From assembly GCF_002835805.1 (NCBI RefSeq), contig NZ_PISE01000045.1, positions 1 through 58,658 of the forward strand: a DNA stretch of 58,658 bases, read 5' to 3'. A program made the translations under genes and the position numbers. Origin of the DNA: Niallia nealsonii (GTDB lineage: Bacteria; Bacillota; Bacilli; Bacillales; Cytobacillaceae). Every line of letters starts with the position of its first letter. Positions within the stretch are counted from its first letter, which is position 1. Below, piece after piece: positions 18,435-26,981 of this stretch. The notes under the pieces are model-generated. The model was not told where the DNA came from. It did not search any database and saw only the letters and a program-made list of their open reading frames with translations.

Positions 18435-18580
18435 ATTAATAGGAAGTAAAATCGCCGCTCAAGGAATTAATGGAAGAAATTAGAAATTTAAGTCAGTAAA
18501 AACTTGCTCATAAAAGTTGGATTGTTTCATCTGACAATCGGTGGGTAAGGTGGAAAATCCCACTGATTGAAGTTTCACTT
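18435..18580 (+). repeat. Dispersed intergenic element, diverged copy A (upstream of menF)
   Basis: Shares three blocks with the copies near 33.0 and 54.9 kb: ATTAAT near the 5' end, AAATTTAAG..GTA.AAACTTGC in the middle, and the 3' hairpin CAATCGGTGGG-(loop)-CCCACTGATTG followed by GAAGTTTCACTT. The 5' half is the most diverged of the full-length copies. It lies in the 610-bp gap between yteA and menF, about 260 bp before menF. No ORF inside. Confidence 0.75.
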
Positions 18581-18709
18581 GTCAATATGGAAGCATTGGC
18601 TTGACTAAACAAAATGCTTTTAATTGTTAATAAATAAACGTCCTAAAGCAACAATTTATAAGACTAATTATTAATATGCTAAATAATAGGGGATATTAAT
18701 CTTGGAACA

Positions 18710-18739
18710 TTGACATATTATTGACCACAGGTGTATCTT
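18710..18739 (+). promoter_or_regulatory. menF: Possible sigma-A promoter for the men operon
   Basis: TTGACA at 18710-18715 and TATCTT at 18734-18739 are separated by 18 bp, about 100 bp before menF. The -35 is perfect and the -10 only fair. The gap 18581-18836 holds nothing else I recognise. Confidence 0.4.
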
Positions 18740-18836
18740 AAAATAAGTCAATTTATTGAACAGACAGGTATTTGAAGGGATAAGATTGAAAAGCGACTTG
18801 AATTTTTGACTCGTTTTTTAGGGGGATTTACATAGA

Positions 18837-20216
18837 ATGAAATATAGTAAAGGATTATTAGTGGATGATAAAGTTAAGCAAGGAAAATATTCTTCTTTTT
18901 TAGTAAGTAAAGTGATTAAAATAGAACCAAAAGACTACCTTTCTTTTTTCACTAACTATTCATCTTATAAAGGAAAACGTTTTTTTTGGAAAGATCCATC
19001 ATCAGAAAATATTCTAATAGGAATAGGAAGATGTAAAGAAATCTATATCAATAAACAAAAAGATCTTTATATGGCAGTGGAACAAAGCTGGAGAGACTTT
19101 TTGGAAAATAGCAAATTAATGAATGACTTTAATAGGATTGGAGTAGGACCCGTATTATTTGGGGGATTCTCTTTCGATCCAGAAAAACCAAAGACTGAGC
19201 TGTGGAAATCATTTGCAGATGCTCATTTTTTTGTGCCTGAATTTATGTTGAGCGAAATAAATGGTGAACAATTTTTAACTGTTAATATGGTAATGGACGA
19301 AATAGATGTAAATTATGAACAAGAGATAGAAGAGAAATTATCGCTGTTTTTCGATCGTAAAGAAAACATGAAACCGTATATGGAAGGAAATCCATTAATT
19401 AATTCAATAGAAGTGAATGGAGAAAAGTGGAAACATGTTGTTGGGAATGTAGTAGCAAACCTAAATGGTATGTTAAAGAAAGTAGTATTAGCAAGAGAAT
19501 GTAGACTAGTATTTAAAGAAGAGATTCAAACAGAATTCGTACTTGATCAATTGCTTAGAGAACAAAATAATAGCTATATTTTTGCACTAGAGGAAGGAGA
19601 CAATTGCTTTATTGGTGCTTCACCGGAGAGATTAGTGAAAAAGACCGGCAATAAAGTATTGTCTACTTGTTTAGCGGGATCTATTCCTCGGGGAGAAAAT
19701 GAAGAGAGAGATCAAGAGCTTGGAGCAAGGCTGTTGGCAGATGAAAAGAATCGAACAGAACATCAATATGTAGTTAATATGATACAGTCTGCGATGGAAA
19801 TGGTTTGTAAACAAGTTGAGATACCAACTGCACCAAGTCTAATGAAGATGAGAGATATTCAGCATTTATACACACCAGTTAAAGGCATCCTGAGAGAAAC
19901 AGAATCATTAATGGAATTAATTAGACTATTACATCCAACTCCAGCATTAGGAGGGTTTCCTCAAAGGTTAGCGATGGAGAAAATTAGAAAAGAAGAGCAG
20001 TTGGACAGGGGGTTATATGGGGCTCCTTTAGGATGGATAGATTACCAGGGAAATGGAGAATTTGCTGTTAGCATTCGCTCAGGCCTTATTCAAAAGAACG
20101 AGGCATCTATATTTGCTGGCTGTGGAATTGTGGCAAATTCGGATGTGGAATTAGAATATAAAGAAACTGCAATGAAGTTTAGACCAATGCAGAGAGCTTT
20201 AGGAGGAAAAAAATGA
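18837..20216 (+). CDS. menF: Isochorismate synthase (menaquinone)
   Basis: Converts chorismate to isochorismate, the first step of menaquinone synthesis. 459 aa with the chorismate-binding domain in the C-terminal two thirds: VVLARE, FIGASPERLVKK, STCLAGSIPRG, HQYVVNMI and HPTPALGGFP are the usual active-site blocks. The divergent N-terminal 100 residues are normal for MenF. ATG 18837 follows AGGGGG. It overlaps menD by four bases (ATGA). Identity as the menaquinone rather than a siderophore enzyme rests on the following menD-menH-menB-menE genes. Confidence 0.96.
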   Translation: MKYSKGLLVDDKVKQGKYSSFLVSKVIKIEPKDYLSFFTNYSSYKGKRFFWKDPSSENILIGIGRCKEIYINKQKDLYMAVEQSWRDFLENSKLMNDFNRIGVGPVLFGGFSFDPEKPKTELWKSFADAHFFVPEFMLSEINGEQFLTVNMVMDEIDVNYEQEIEEKLSLFFDRKENMKPYMEGNPLINSIEVNGEKWKHVVGNVVANLNGMLKKVVLARECRLVFKEEIQTEFVLDQLLREQNNSYIFALEEGDNCFIGASPERLVKKTGNKVLSTCLAGSIPRGENEERDQELGARLLADEKNRTEHQYVVNMIQSAMEMVCKQVEIPTAPSLMKMRDIQHLYTPVKGILRETESLMELIRLLHPTPALGGFPQRLAMEKIRKEEQLDRGLYGAPLGWIDYQGNGEFAVSIRSGLIQKNEASIFAGCGIVANSDVELEYKETAMKFRPMQRALGGKK

Positions 20217-21970
20217 ATCACCAACAAAACTTAACTGCTTATTTGTATGCTCTGATTAACGAATTAGTGCAGAGTGGTATTGAAAACGTAGTCATTAGTC
20301 CTGGATCTCGTTCTACACCTATTGCTATGCTAATGGCAGAACAAGAACAGCTAAATCTATTTGTTCATGTTGATGAAAGATCTGCAGCCTTTTACGCATT
20401 GGGAATGGCAAAGGCATCAAAAAAACCAACTGTTTTAGTATGTACATCCGGCACAGCTGCTGCGAATTATTTTCCAGCCATCATTGAAGCCAAAATCTCG
20501 CGGATCCCTTTGATTGTATTAACGGCAGATCGCCCTCATGAATTGCGTGATGTAGGGGCTCCCCAAGCGATCAACCAAATTGAATTATATGGAAGACAAG
20601 TGAAGTGGTTTGTGGAAATGTCCCCGCCAGATGGCACAGAAGGCATGATTCGTTATGCTAAAACGGTTGGTGCAAGAGCGGTAGCCACAACTCTTTTGGA
20701 GCCTAAAGGTCCAGTGCATATAAATTTGCCTATTCGTGAACCTCTTATACCAGATTTAGAGAATATAGAGGCATATCGAAAGAATGAAAAAAACAATTCA
20801 TCTATTCATATAGAACAGGGCTCATTAGCCATTCCAGAAGAATATTTCCAATCATTAGCAAAAAAAATGCAATCACTAACAAATGGCATTATTATTTGTG
20901 GGGAGTTATATAAGGAAAAGTTCCCTGAAAGTTTGTTTAAGTTAGCGAAGAAATTAAACTTTCCAATATTAGCAGATCCCCTTTCACAATTAAGAGTTAA
21001 TATGGATGGAGAAGAATTTATTATTGATGCATATGATACTTTTTTGCGAAATGAAAAAGCTAAACAAAAACTAAAGCCAAATATCATTATACGTTTTGGC
21101 AGTATGCCTATTTCCAAAGCTCTTACTTTGTTTTTAAAAGAACATAAAGATGTGGAGCAGCTTGTTGTTGATGGAGGAGGAGGCTTTCGAGATCCAAATC
21201 AGCTGACTTCCGAAATGATTTATTGTGAAGAAGTATTATTTTGCGAAAGGCTAATCTCGTATCTTCCAAGTTGCTCAATAAATCACGAATTAGTTTCTTG
21301 GCAAAATATCAATTTTTTAACGAAAAAAGCATTAAGGAAAATAGAAGAAGTGGCTGATATGAGCGAAGGGAAGCTATTTTCTAAGTTAGGAAACTTATTG
21401 CCTGAAGATGCTGTTCTTTTTGTTGGAAATAGTATGCCAATTCGAGATTTGGATACTTTTTTTCACTTACAGCAGGGAAAAATTACGATTTTTGCCAATA
21501 GAGGGGCAAATGGAATAGATGGAACGGTATCCACGGCTTTAGGTGTTGGTGCAGTAACCAAATCTCGGCCATTATATTTAATTGTGGGGGATTTAACCTT
21601 TTTCCATGATTTAAATGGATTAATCGCCGCAAAACAATTTCAAATCCCAATTACTGTTTTGCTGATTAATAATAATGGTGGGGGAATTTTCTCCTTTTTG
21701 CCACAAGCGAACCATAAAAAATATTTCGAGCTATTATTTGGAACCCCTTTGGATTTAGACTTTAAACATATAGTGGCTATGTATAATGGACAATATCTAT
21801 CGATAGAAAATTGGCATCAATTGGAACAAGAACTATCTAAGAAAAAAGAGGGTAATTCAATTAGGATTGTTGAAATAAAAACAAATCGAGATGAAAATTT
21901 AGCAGAACATCGGAATTTGTTAAATAATGTTTCCCAGGAAATAGATTTGTATTTTAAGGATGGAATTTGA
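20213..21970 (+). CDS. menD: 2-succinyl-5-enolpyruvyl-6-hydroxy-3-cyclohexene-1-carboxylate synthase
   Basis: Thiamine-diphosphate enzyme joining isochorismate and 2-oxoglutarate-derived succinic semialdehyde. An N-terminal pyrimidine-binding domain (SPGSRSTPIAM, HVDERSAAFYALG with the activating Glu, TSGTAAANYFPA) and a C-terminal PP domain (GDLTFFHDLNG... NNNGGGIF for the Mg-diphosphate site) are intact in 585 aa. It starts with ATGA overlapping menF and an AGGAGG site inside the menF end. Its TGA overlaps the menH ATG by one base. Confidence 0.97.
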   Translation: MNHQQNLTAYLYALINELVQSGIENVVISPGSRSTPIAMLMAEQEQLNLFVHVDERSAAFYALGMAKASKKPTVLVCTSGTAAANYFPAIIEAKISRIPLIVLTADRPHELRDVGAPQAINQIELYGRQVKWFVEMSPPDGTEGMIRYAKTVGARAVATTLLEPKGPVHINLPIREPLIPDLENIEAYRKNEKNNSSIHIEQGSLAIPEEYFQSLAKKMQSLTNGIIICGELYKEKFPESLFKLAKKLNFPILADPLSQLRVNMDGEEFIIDAYDTFLRNEKAKQKLKPNIIIRFGSMPISKALTLFLKEHKDVEQLVVDGGGGFRDPNQLTSEMIYCEEVLFCERLISYLPSCSINHELVSWQNINFLTKKALRKIEEVADMSEGKLFSKLGNLLPEDAVLFVGNSMPIRDLDTFFHLQQGKITIFANRGANGIDGTVSTALGVGAVTKSRPLYLIVGDLTFFHDLNGLIAAKQFQIPITVLLINNNGGGIFSFLPQANHKKYFELLFGTPLDLDFKHIVAMYNGQYLSIENWHQLEQELSKKKEGNSIRIVEIKTNRDENLAEHRNLLNNVSQEIDLYFKDGI

Positions 21971-22797
21971 TGGATATTGTTGTGGATGATGTTGCCTATC
22001 ATGTCGAAATATATGGTCAAGGAGACCCGCTTGTTGTATTGCATGGTTTTACAGGAGATAGCAGCACTTGGTATTCTTTTATTCCAGTTTGGAAAAAAAC
22101 ATATCAATTAATTCTGATTGATATTATTGGGCATGGCAAAACCGATTCTTCCATAGATGTCTGTAAATATAATATACTAACTGTAGCAAACCATATAAAA
22201 AAAATTTTAGTGCAACTTAAAGTGAATGCTGCTCATATATTAGGATACTCTATGGGAGGAAGACTTGCTCTTACTTTTGCAATCAGGTATCCAGATTTTG
22301 TCCGAAAATTAATTCTAGAAAGTGCTTCTCCTGGTTTGAAAACAGAACAAGAGCGAAAAGAAAGAAGAATACAGGATAAAAAACTAGGAAAATCTATTGT
22401 AGAAGAAGGAGTAGAAAAGTTTGTAGCTAAATGGGAGAATATCCCTTTGTTTAGAAGTCAACAAAATTTGCCCACTTCTATAAAAGATAATATAAGAAAG
22501 CAGCGTTTGCAGAATAATCCGTTAGGTCTAAAGCTTAGCTTATTGGGAATGGGAACAGGACAGCAGCCATCTTGGTGGGATAATTTACATATGCTAACAA
22601 AGGAAACGCTGCTAATTACAGGAGAGTTAGATACCAAATTTTGTCTTATAGCGGAACAAATGAAAGAATATAATCATCAAATTCAATGGCTAAAGATTAA
22701 AGAAGCAGGCCATGCAATTCATGTGGAGAAAAGTGAAATATTTGGTACAATAGTAAAGGAGTTTTTATCGAATCAAACAAATAGATTTGATAGATGA
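21970..22797 (+). CDS. menH: MenH-type alpha/beta hydrolase (SHCHC synthase)
   Basis: Catalyses loss of pyruvate from the MenD product to give SHCHC. Alpha/beta hydrolase of about 275 aa with oxyanion region VVLHGFTGDSSTW, nucleophile Ser in GYSMGGRLAL, and catalytic His in EAGHAIHVE near the C-terminus. ATG 21970 follows AAGGATGG; a TTG one codon upstream is less well placed. Its position between menD and menB supports the assignment over a generic esterase. menC (o-succinylbenzoate synthase) is not in this cluster. Confidence 0.93.
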   Translation: MDIVVDDVAYHVEIYGQGDPLVVLHGFTGDSSTWYSFIPVWKKTYQLILIDIIGHGKTDSSIDVCKYNILTVANHIKKILVQLKVNAAHILGYSMGGRLALTFAIRYPDFVRKLILESASPGLKTEQERKERRIQDKKLGKSIVEEGVEKFVAKWENIPLFRSQQNLPTSIKDNIRKQRLQNNPLGLKLSLLGMGTGQQPSWWDNLHMLTKETLLITGELDTKFCLIAEQMKEYNHQIQWLKIKEAGHAIHVEKSEIFGTIVKEFLSNQTNRFDR

Positions 22798-22823
22798 TTT
22801 AAAGGAAAAAGGAGGAAATAAAG

Positions 22824-23642
22824 ATGGCTGTAGAATGGGTAGCAGTACGCCAATATGATGAAATTTTATATGAAACATATAATGGTATTGCAAAAATTAC
22901 GATAAATAGACCTCATGTACATAATGCTTTTACGCCGAAAACGGTAAGTGAATTAATCGATGCATTTGCAAGAGCAAGAGATGACAGCAATGTTGGGGTT
23001 ATCGTATTAACAGGTGCAGGAGATAAAGCATTTTGTTCCGGTGGCGACCAAAAGGTGAGAGGTCATGGCGGATATGTTGGTGATGACCAAATTCCTCGTT
23101 TGAATGTTTTAGATTTACAACGTCTAATTCGTGTGATTCCAAAGCCGGTAATTGCGATGGTTAAAGGCTATGCAATTGGTGGAGGACATGTTTTGCATAT
23201 TGTTTGTGATTTAACGATTGCTGCAGATAATGCTGTATTTGGACAGACAGGACCAAATGTAGGAAGCTTTGATGCCGGATATGGTTCTGGATATTTAGCA
23301 CGTATTGTTGGTCATAAAAAAGCTCGCGAAATTTGGTTTTTATGCAGACAATATAATGCCGAAGAAGCATTGGATATGGGATTAGTCAATACAGTAGTTC
23401 CATTGGATCAAGTAGAAGAAGAAACGATTAAATGGTGTGAGGAAATCCTTGAAAAAAGTCCGACTGCATTACGTTTCCTAAAAGCTGCATTTAATGCAGA
23501 TACAGATGGTTTAGCAGGGATTCAGCAGTTTGCAGGGGATGCAACATTGTTGTATTATACAACAGATGAAGCAAAAGAAGGCAGAGATTCATTTAAAGAA
23601 AAACGCAAACCGGATTTTGGGCAATTCCCTCGTTTTCCTTAA
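22824..23642 (+). CDS. menB: 1,4-dihydroxy-2-naphthoyl-CoA synthase
   Basis: Crotonase-fold enzyme that cyclises o-succinylbenzoyl-CoA. [17 protein letters not shown] (oxyanion hole and mobile loop) and [25 protein letters not shown]-type sequence with [15 protein letters not shown] are diagnostic. 272 aa, full length. ATG 22824 follows AAGGAGG at good spacing. It is separated from menE by a 135-bp gap that holds a nested RNA fold. Confidence 0.97.
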   Translation: MAVEWVAVRQYDEILYETYNGIAKITINRPHVHNAFTPKTVSELIDAFARARDDSNVGVIVLTGAGDKAFCSGGDQKVRGHGGYVGDDQIPRLNVLDLQRLIRVIPKPVIAMVKGYAIGGGHVLHIVCDLTIAADNAVFGQTGPNVGSFDAGYGSGYLARIVGHKKAREIWFLCRQYNAEEALDMGLVNTVVPLDQVEEETIKWCEEILEKSPTALRFLKAAFNADTDGLAGIQQFAGDATLLYYTTDEAKEGRDSFKEKRKPDFGQFPRFP

Positions 23643-23674
23643 TAAGCAAGATTATTAAAAAAACAAATGATAAT

Positions 23675-23753
23675 AGGTGGCTTTAGTATGTTCAGATGCG
23701 AAAAAGAAGCAGGTTTTGCTGCTTCTAAAAAGTGTCGGCTAACTATGCCACCT
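23675..23753 (+). promoter_or_regulatory. Nested hairpin between menB and menE
   Basis: The outer stem AGGTGGC (23675-23681) pairs with GCCACCT (23747-23753), extended inside by TAGT/ACTA. The inner 8-bp hairpin is AGAAGCAG/CTGCTTCT with a 6-nt loop (23705-23726). There is no T-run after it, so it is not an ordinary terminator. It ends about 25 bp before the TTG start of menE and could be an RNA-processing or regulatory structure. It is also technically an in-frame extension of menE (ATG 23667), which I consider untranslated. Confidence 0.5.
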
Positions 23754-23777
23754 TTATTTATTAAAAAGGTGAGAAAA

Positions 23778-25229
23778 TTGAATCCAAATATACTTCCTAA
23801 TTTTTTAAAAAATAGAGCAATGTTAACTCCGAATAGAGTAGCAATCGTTTTTAAGGATAAACGTTTAACTTTTAAAGAGTTATACGAAGAGGCTTATTAC
23901 AGAGCAGGTGTGTTGACAGCGAGTGGTGTAACGGATAAAGCTTATGTTGGCTTTTTGGTGAAAAGTGATCTATATACGGTTATTTCTTTGCTGGCCTTAC
24001 AGATTATTGGTGCAAAGGCTGTGTTATTAAATAATCGATTAACAGTAGATGAATTAGTCTATCAACTGAATGACGCTCGTGTTGGGTTTCTTGTAACAGA
24101 ACCAGTATTTGATTTAGTTTGTAAACAGATAAGGGGGCAAATGCCAGCATTAAATATAATGGGCAAACAAGATGCAACTTCTTATACAGAGCCCATTGAA
24201 AAAAAGATAATCCATTTAGCGGATACTTGTACCATTATGTATACATCTGGAACAACTGGATTTCCAAAAGGCGTTATTCAAACATATGGAAACCATTGGT
24301 GGAGTACGATGGGCAGTGTCTTAAATCTTGGCTTGCATGAAAAAGATGCATGGTTATGTGCAGTACCACTATTCCATATTAGCGGATATTCAATATTAAT
24401 TAGAAGCATCGTGTATGGGATAAAATTGGTGCTCCATGATCATTTTGAAGTAGATAAGATATTAAGAGCTATAGAAAAAGAAAAAATAAGCATCATGTCT
24501 GTTGTCACTACGATGCTGCACAAAATTGAATCTGCTGTAGAGAAAAGCTTACCCTCGACTTTTCGCTGTATGCTCCTTGGAGGGGGACCTGCTTCTTTAG
24601 ATTTATTAAATAGATGCATGGACAAAGGAATCCCTGTGTATTATTCCTATGGCATGACAGAAACTTCGTCACAAATAGTAACCTTAGCTCCAGAATACAG
24701 TACAACAAAAATTGGATCTTGCGGCAAGGCATTATTTCCTGCCCAAATAAAAATCATTGATGATAAAGGAAATGAAACTTCTGCAAATATTCCTGGTGAA
24801 ATTGCTGTATATGGACCAAATGTATCACAAGGATACTTAAATAAGGGCAAAAGCTCAATGGATGGCTGGTTTCATACAGGAGATATCGGGTATATAGACT
24901 CAGAAGGATTTCTTTTTGTACTAGATAGACGAACAGATCTCATTATTTCAGGAGGAGAGAATATTTACCCTGCTGAAGTAGAGGGAGTGCTTACTGCCAT
25001 AAACGGAATAATAGATGCAGGGGTAGTAGGAGAAAAAAATGAAGAGTGGGGCGAGGTCCCAGTTGCTTTTGTGGTAAAAGAACATAATGTGTTGCTAACA
25101 GAGGAAACGATTTTGAATATCTGCAAGCAAAAACTGGCAAGATATAAAGTGCCTAAAAAAGTCTATTTTCTTTCTGAAATTCCAAGAAATGCATCCAAAA
25201 AAATATTGCGCAGGAAGCTGAGAAACTAG
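23778..25229 (+). CDS. menE: o-succinylbenzoate-CoA ligase
   Basis: Acyl-CoA synthetase of the ANL superfamily that activates o-succinylbenzoate for MenB. The P-loop is MYTSGTTGFPKG; SYGMTETSSQIV, the hinge DRRTDLIISGGENIYPAE and the C-terminal catalytic Lys in RNASKKILRR are intact. An upstream ATG (23667) would add 37 residues unlike the family. TTG 23778 after AAGGTGAG gives LNPNILPNFLKNRAMLTPN, which matches the B. subtilis N-terminus, so I use it (483 aa). Last menaquinone gene here; the FAD oxidoreductase follows after 48 bp. Confidence 0.95.
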   Translation: MNPNILPNFLKNRAMLTPNRVAIVFKDKRLTFKELYEEAYYRAGVLTASGVTDKAYVGFLVKSDLYTVISLLALQIIGAKAVLLNNRLTVDELVYQLNDARVGFLVTEPVFDLVCKQIRGQMPALNIMGKQDATSYTEPIEKKIIHLADTCTIMYTSGTTGFPKGVIQTYGNHWWSTMGSVLNLGLHEKDAWLCAVPLFHISGYSILIRSIVYGIKLVLHDHFEVDKILRAIEKEKISIMSVVTTMLHKIESAVEKSLPSTFRCMLLGGGPASLDLLNRCMDKGIPVYYSYGMTETSSQIVTLAPEYSTTKIGSCGKALFPAQIKIIDDKGNETSANIPGEIAVYGPNVSQGYLNKGKSSMDGWFHTGDIGYIDSEGFLFVLDRRTDLIISGGENIYPAEVEGVLTAINGIIDAGVVGEKNEEWGEVPVAFVVKEHNVLLTEETILNICKQKLARYKVPKKVYFLSEIPRNASKKILRRKLRN

Positions 25230-25277
25230 ATATTTCCTAAATTAGATCAAATTGCTTAAATAGTGGAGGGTTGGATT

Positions 25278-26483
25278 ATGGATTTATATAAAGGTTCCTT
25301 ATATTGGCCGACTACATTAGCAAATCTGGAAGTTCCAGAGTATCCTATTTTAAATAAAGAAGTAATCTGTGATTGCTTAGTTATTGGAGGAGGAATGTCA
25401 GGGGCTCTTTGCTCTTACTTGTTGGCAGATGAATCTTTAGATATCATTCTGGTTGATAAAAGGAAGGTATCAACTGGCAGTTCTTCAGCAAATACAGGTT
25501 TGCTTCAGTATGCAAACGATAAAATGCTTCATGAATTTGCAGAAAGTATAGGAGAAGAAAAAGCAGTGCGTTTTTACAAATTATGCTATGAAGCAATGAA
25601 AAAGCTGCAGGCTGTTGCAGAATCACTTGACTCAGATGTGCAATTTCAATCAAGAAAAAGTCTATATTATGCAACAGATAAGAATGATGTGGAAAAATTG
25701 CAAAAAGAGTATAATCTGTTAAAAAAACATGGATTTGATGCAGAATATTTAATAGAAGAAGAGATAGAAAAAATATATGGCTTTAAAAAGCCGGCAGCTA
25801 TCTTGACAACTGGTGATGCAGAAATTAATCCCCAAATGTTTGTGAGGGAATTGATTAAAGAAGCGCATCAAAAAAATGTCCAAGTATTTGAACATACAAA
25901 AGTAACAGAAGAAGGATTCCATAATGGATATTGGAAATTTACAAGTGATAATGGTGTAATATATGCGAAGAAGGTAATCTATTCTACTGGTTATGAAGGC
26001 ATAAATTTCGCGAAAAAAGAAGGAGGCGAACTGAATCGTACATATGCAATAGCTACTTCTCCTCTTCCTGAATTCTCCATGTGGAAAGATCAATGCCTTA
26101 TCTGGGAAACGAAACGACCTTATTTTTATATGAGGACAACTTTTGATGGCCGAATTGTTGCAGGGGGTTTAGATGAGGATCAAGTAGAGGCCCCATCAGA
26201 CCCTGAAATATTGGCACGATATGGGGACAACTTGTTAAAGAGAATAAAAGATCATTTTCCAGGTTATCAAGTAGAAGCAGATTATGTGTACGGGGCTACA
26301 TTTGGAGAATCAGATGATGGCATGCCTTATATTGGGGAGCATCCAGAAAAAAAGAATATTTTTTATTGTTTAGGCTATGGAGGAAATGGCACTGTATATA
26401 GCATGTTTGGGGCTGAAATTTTAAAAGACCTGATTATTTATGGAAATCATCCAGATTGGGATTTAGTTCGATTAGATAGATAA
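25278..26483 (+). CDS. FAD-dependent oxidoreductase, DAO/DadA family
   Basis: About 401 aa. The N-terminal Rossmann dinucleotide motif LVIGGGMSGALCSYLL is near residues 35-50, with an acidic end of strand 2 (LVDKRKV). The C-terminal FAD contact is CLGYGGNGTVYSMFGAEIL. The overall pattern is that of D-amino acid/glycine/gamma-glutamylputrescine oxidase relatives; substrate unknown. A GTG at 25263 lies in the ribosome site region; ATG 25278, seven bases after GGAGGG, is preferred. It follows menE with no terminator and may be read from the men operon, but it is not a known menaquinone gene. Confidence 0.85.
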   Translation: MDLYKGSLYWPTTLANLEVPEYPILNKEVICDCLVIGGGMSGALCSYLLADESLDIILVDKRKVSTGSSSANTGLLQYANDKMLHEFAESIGEEKAVRFYKLCYEAMKKLQAVAESLDSDVQFQSRKSLYYATDKNDVEKLQKEYNLLKKHGFDAEYLIEEEIEKIYGFKKPAAILTTGDAEINPQMFVRELIKEAHQKNVQVFEHTKVTEEGFHNGYWKFTSDNGVIYAKKVIYSTGYEGINFAKKEGGELNRTYAIATSPLPEFSMWKDQCLIWETKRPYFYMRTTFDGRIVAGGLDEDQVEAPSDPEILARYGDNLLKRIKDHFPGYQVEADYVYGATFGESDDGMPYIGEHPEKKNIFYCLGYGGNGTVYSMFGAEILKDLIIYGNHPDWDLVRLDR

Positions 26484-26486
26484 AGT

Positions 26487-26512
26487 GTGGGTCAAAAGCC
26501 CATTAAGCGTGA
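26487..26512 (-). repeat. Solo 5' module of the dispersed element (copy F)
   Basis: On the minus strand this reads TTAATGGGCTTTTGACCCAC, nearly identical to the 5' block of the copies at 54851 (ATTAACGGGCTTTTGACCCC) and 33144. The 3' hairpin and tail are absent. It sits directly beside the bidirectional terminator that follows the oxidoreductase gene. Confidence 0.6.
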
Positions 26513-26513
26513 T

Positions 26514-26552
26514 AAAAAGGACTGCTCCTTTAAGGAGACAGCCCTTTTATTA
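26514..26552. terminator. Bidirectional terminator
   Basis: AAAAGGACTGCTCC and GGAGACAGCCCTTTT pair with one bulge and have T-rich sequence on both flanks. It serves the plus-strand oxidoreductase gene and the minus-strand DUF1540 gene, which converge here. Confidence 0.75.
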
Positions 26553-26609
26553 GCTAATCTTCTTGAAGAATAGTCCTTTTTTCCGTAATCTAAAGCGAAT
26601 TTTCCTTCA

Positions 26610-26768
26610 TTAGGATAAGCTTGGTTCAAATGTTTTGCAATCTGTCTCTTTGCTAGTATCCGCATGTTTGCCAATATGACTTACCACATAAATTTGATCT
26701 GCGCCACATTGATTTCCCTGTTCCCAAAAAGAACAATTTTTCACTTCACAAAGAACATCTTTTGCCAT
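26610..26768 (-). CDS. DUF1540 small Cys protein
   Basis: 52 aa, beginning MAKDVLCEVKNCSFW and ending DCKTFEPSLS. Four Cys at residues 7, 12, 21 and 44 and the pattern CEVKNC...G.QCGAD..YVVSH..K..D..KETDCKTF match DUF1540, a small putative metal-binding family frequent in spore formers. The ATG at 26768 follows GAGGAG. Another frame across the same DNA is open for 60 codons but is a shadow. Function unknown. Confidence 0.9.
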   Translation of the reverse strand: MAKDVLCEVKNCSFWEQGNQCGADQIYVVSHIGKHADTSKETDCKTFEPSLS

Positions 26769-26820
26769 AAAAAACCATCTCCTCATTCATTTAATGCAGT
26801 CTATAAACTATTCATTCGTT

Positions 26821-26873
26821 AATAAAGAATTATTCTGACAAGAGTATTGTCTGAGAAAGAATAATTCTTTATT
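26821..26873. terminator. Long palindrome after cydB, probable terminator
   Basis: AATAAAGAATTATTC and GAATAATTCTTTATT form a perfect 15-bp stem, with an inner TGACA/TGTC hairpin. It lies about 110 bp beyond the cydB stop on the minus strand and also faces the DUF1540 promoter region. AT-only stems of this length with T-rich arms fit a terminator of the cyd operon. Confidence 0.6.
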
Positions 26874-26925
26874 AGTATGGATAATAACTCCAAAAATAAT
26901 ACAGATAAAATGCAACTACAAGCAT
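26872..26925 (-). CDS. Candidate micro-ORF after cydB (17-aa hydrophobic peptide)
   Basis: ATG 26925 opens a 17-codon frame, MLVVAFYLYYFWSYYPY, whose stop touches the palindrome ending the cyd transcript. The peptide is almost wholly hydrophobic and aromatic. Small single-helix subunits (CydX, CydS) accompany many bd oxidases at this gene position, but they are about 30-37 aa and I see no sequence match. The nearest ribosome site, TAGGTAAAG, is about 11 bases upstream. An in-frame TAG blocks any longer version. Speculative. Confidence 0.25.
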   Translation of the reverse strand: MLVVAFYLYYFWSYYPY

Positions 26926-26981
26926 GGAAGGCTTTACCTAGATTGTTTTTTGTTTTTGCTGGCTTTAAAAGAAATAACAAG

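Noticed and set aside
26492-26674. 60-codon minus-strand frame overlapping the DUF1540 gene
   Set aside because: The overlapping frame starting at 26768 carries the conserved Cys pattern and a good ribosome site, and this frame also runs through the terminator.
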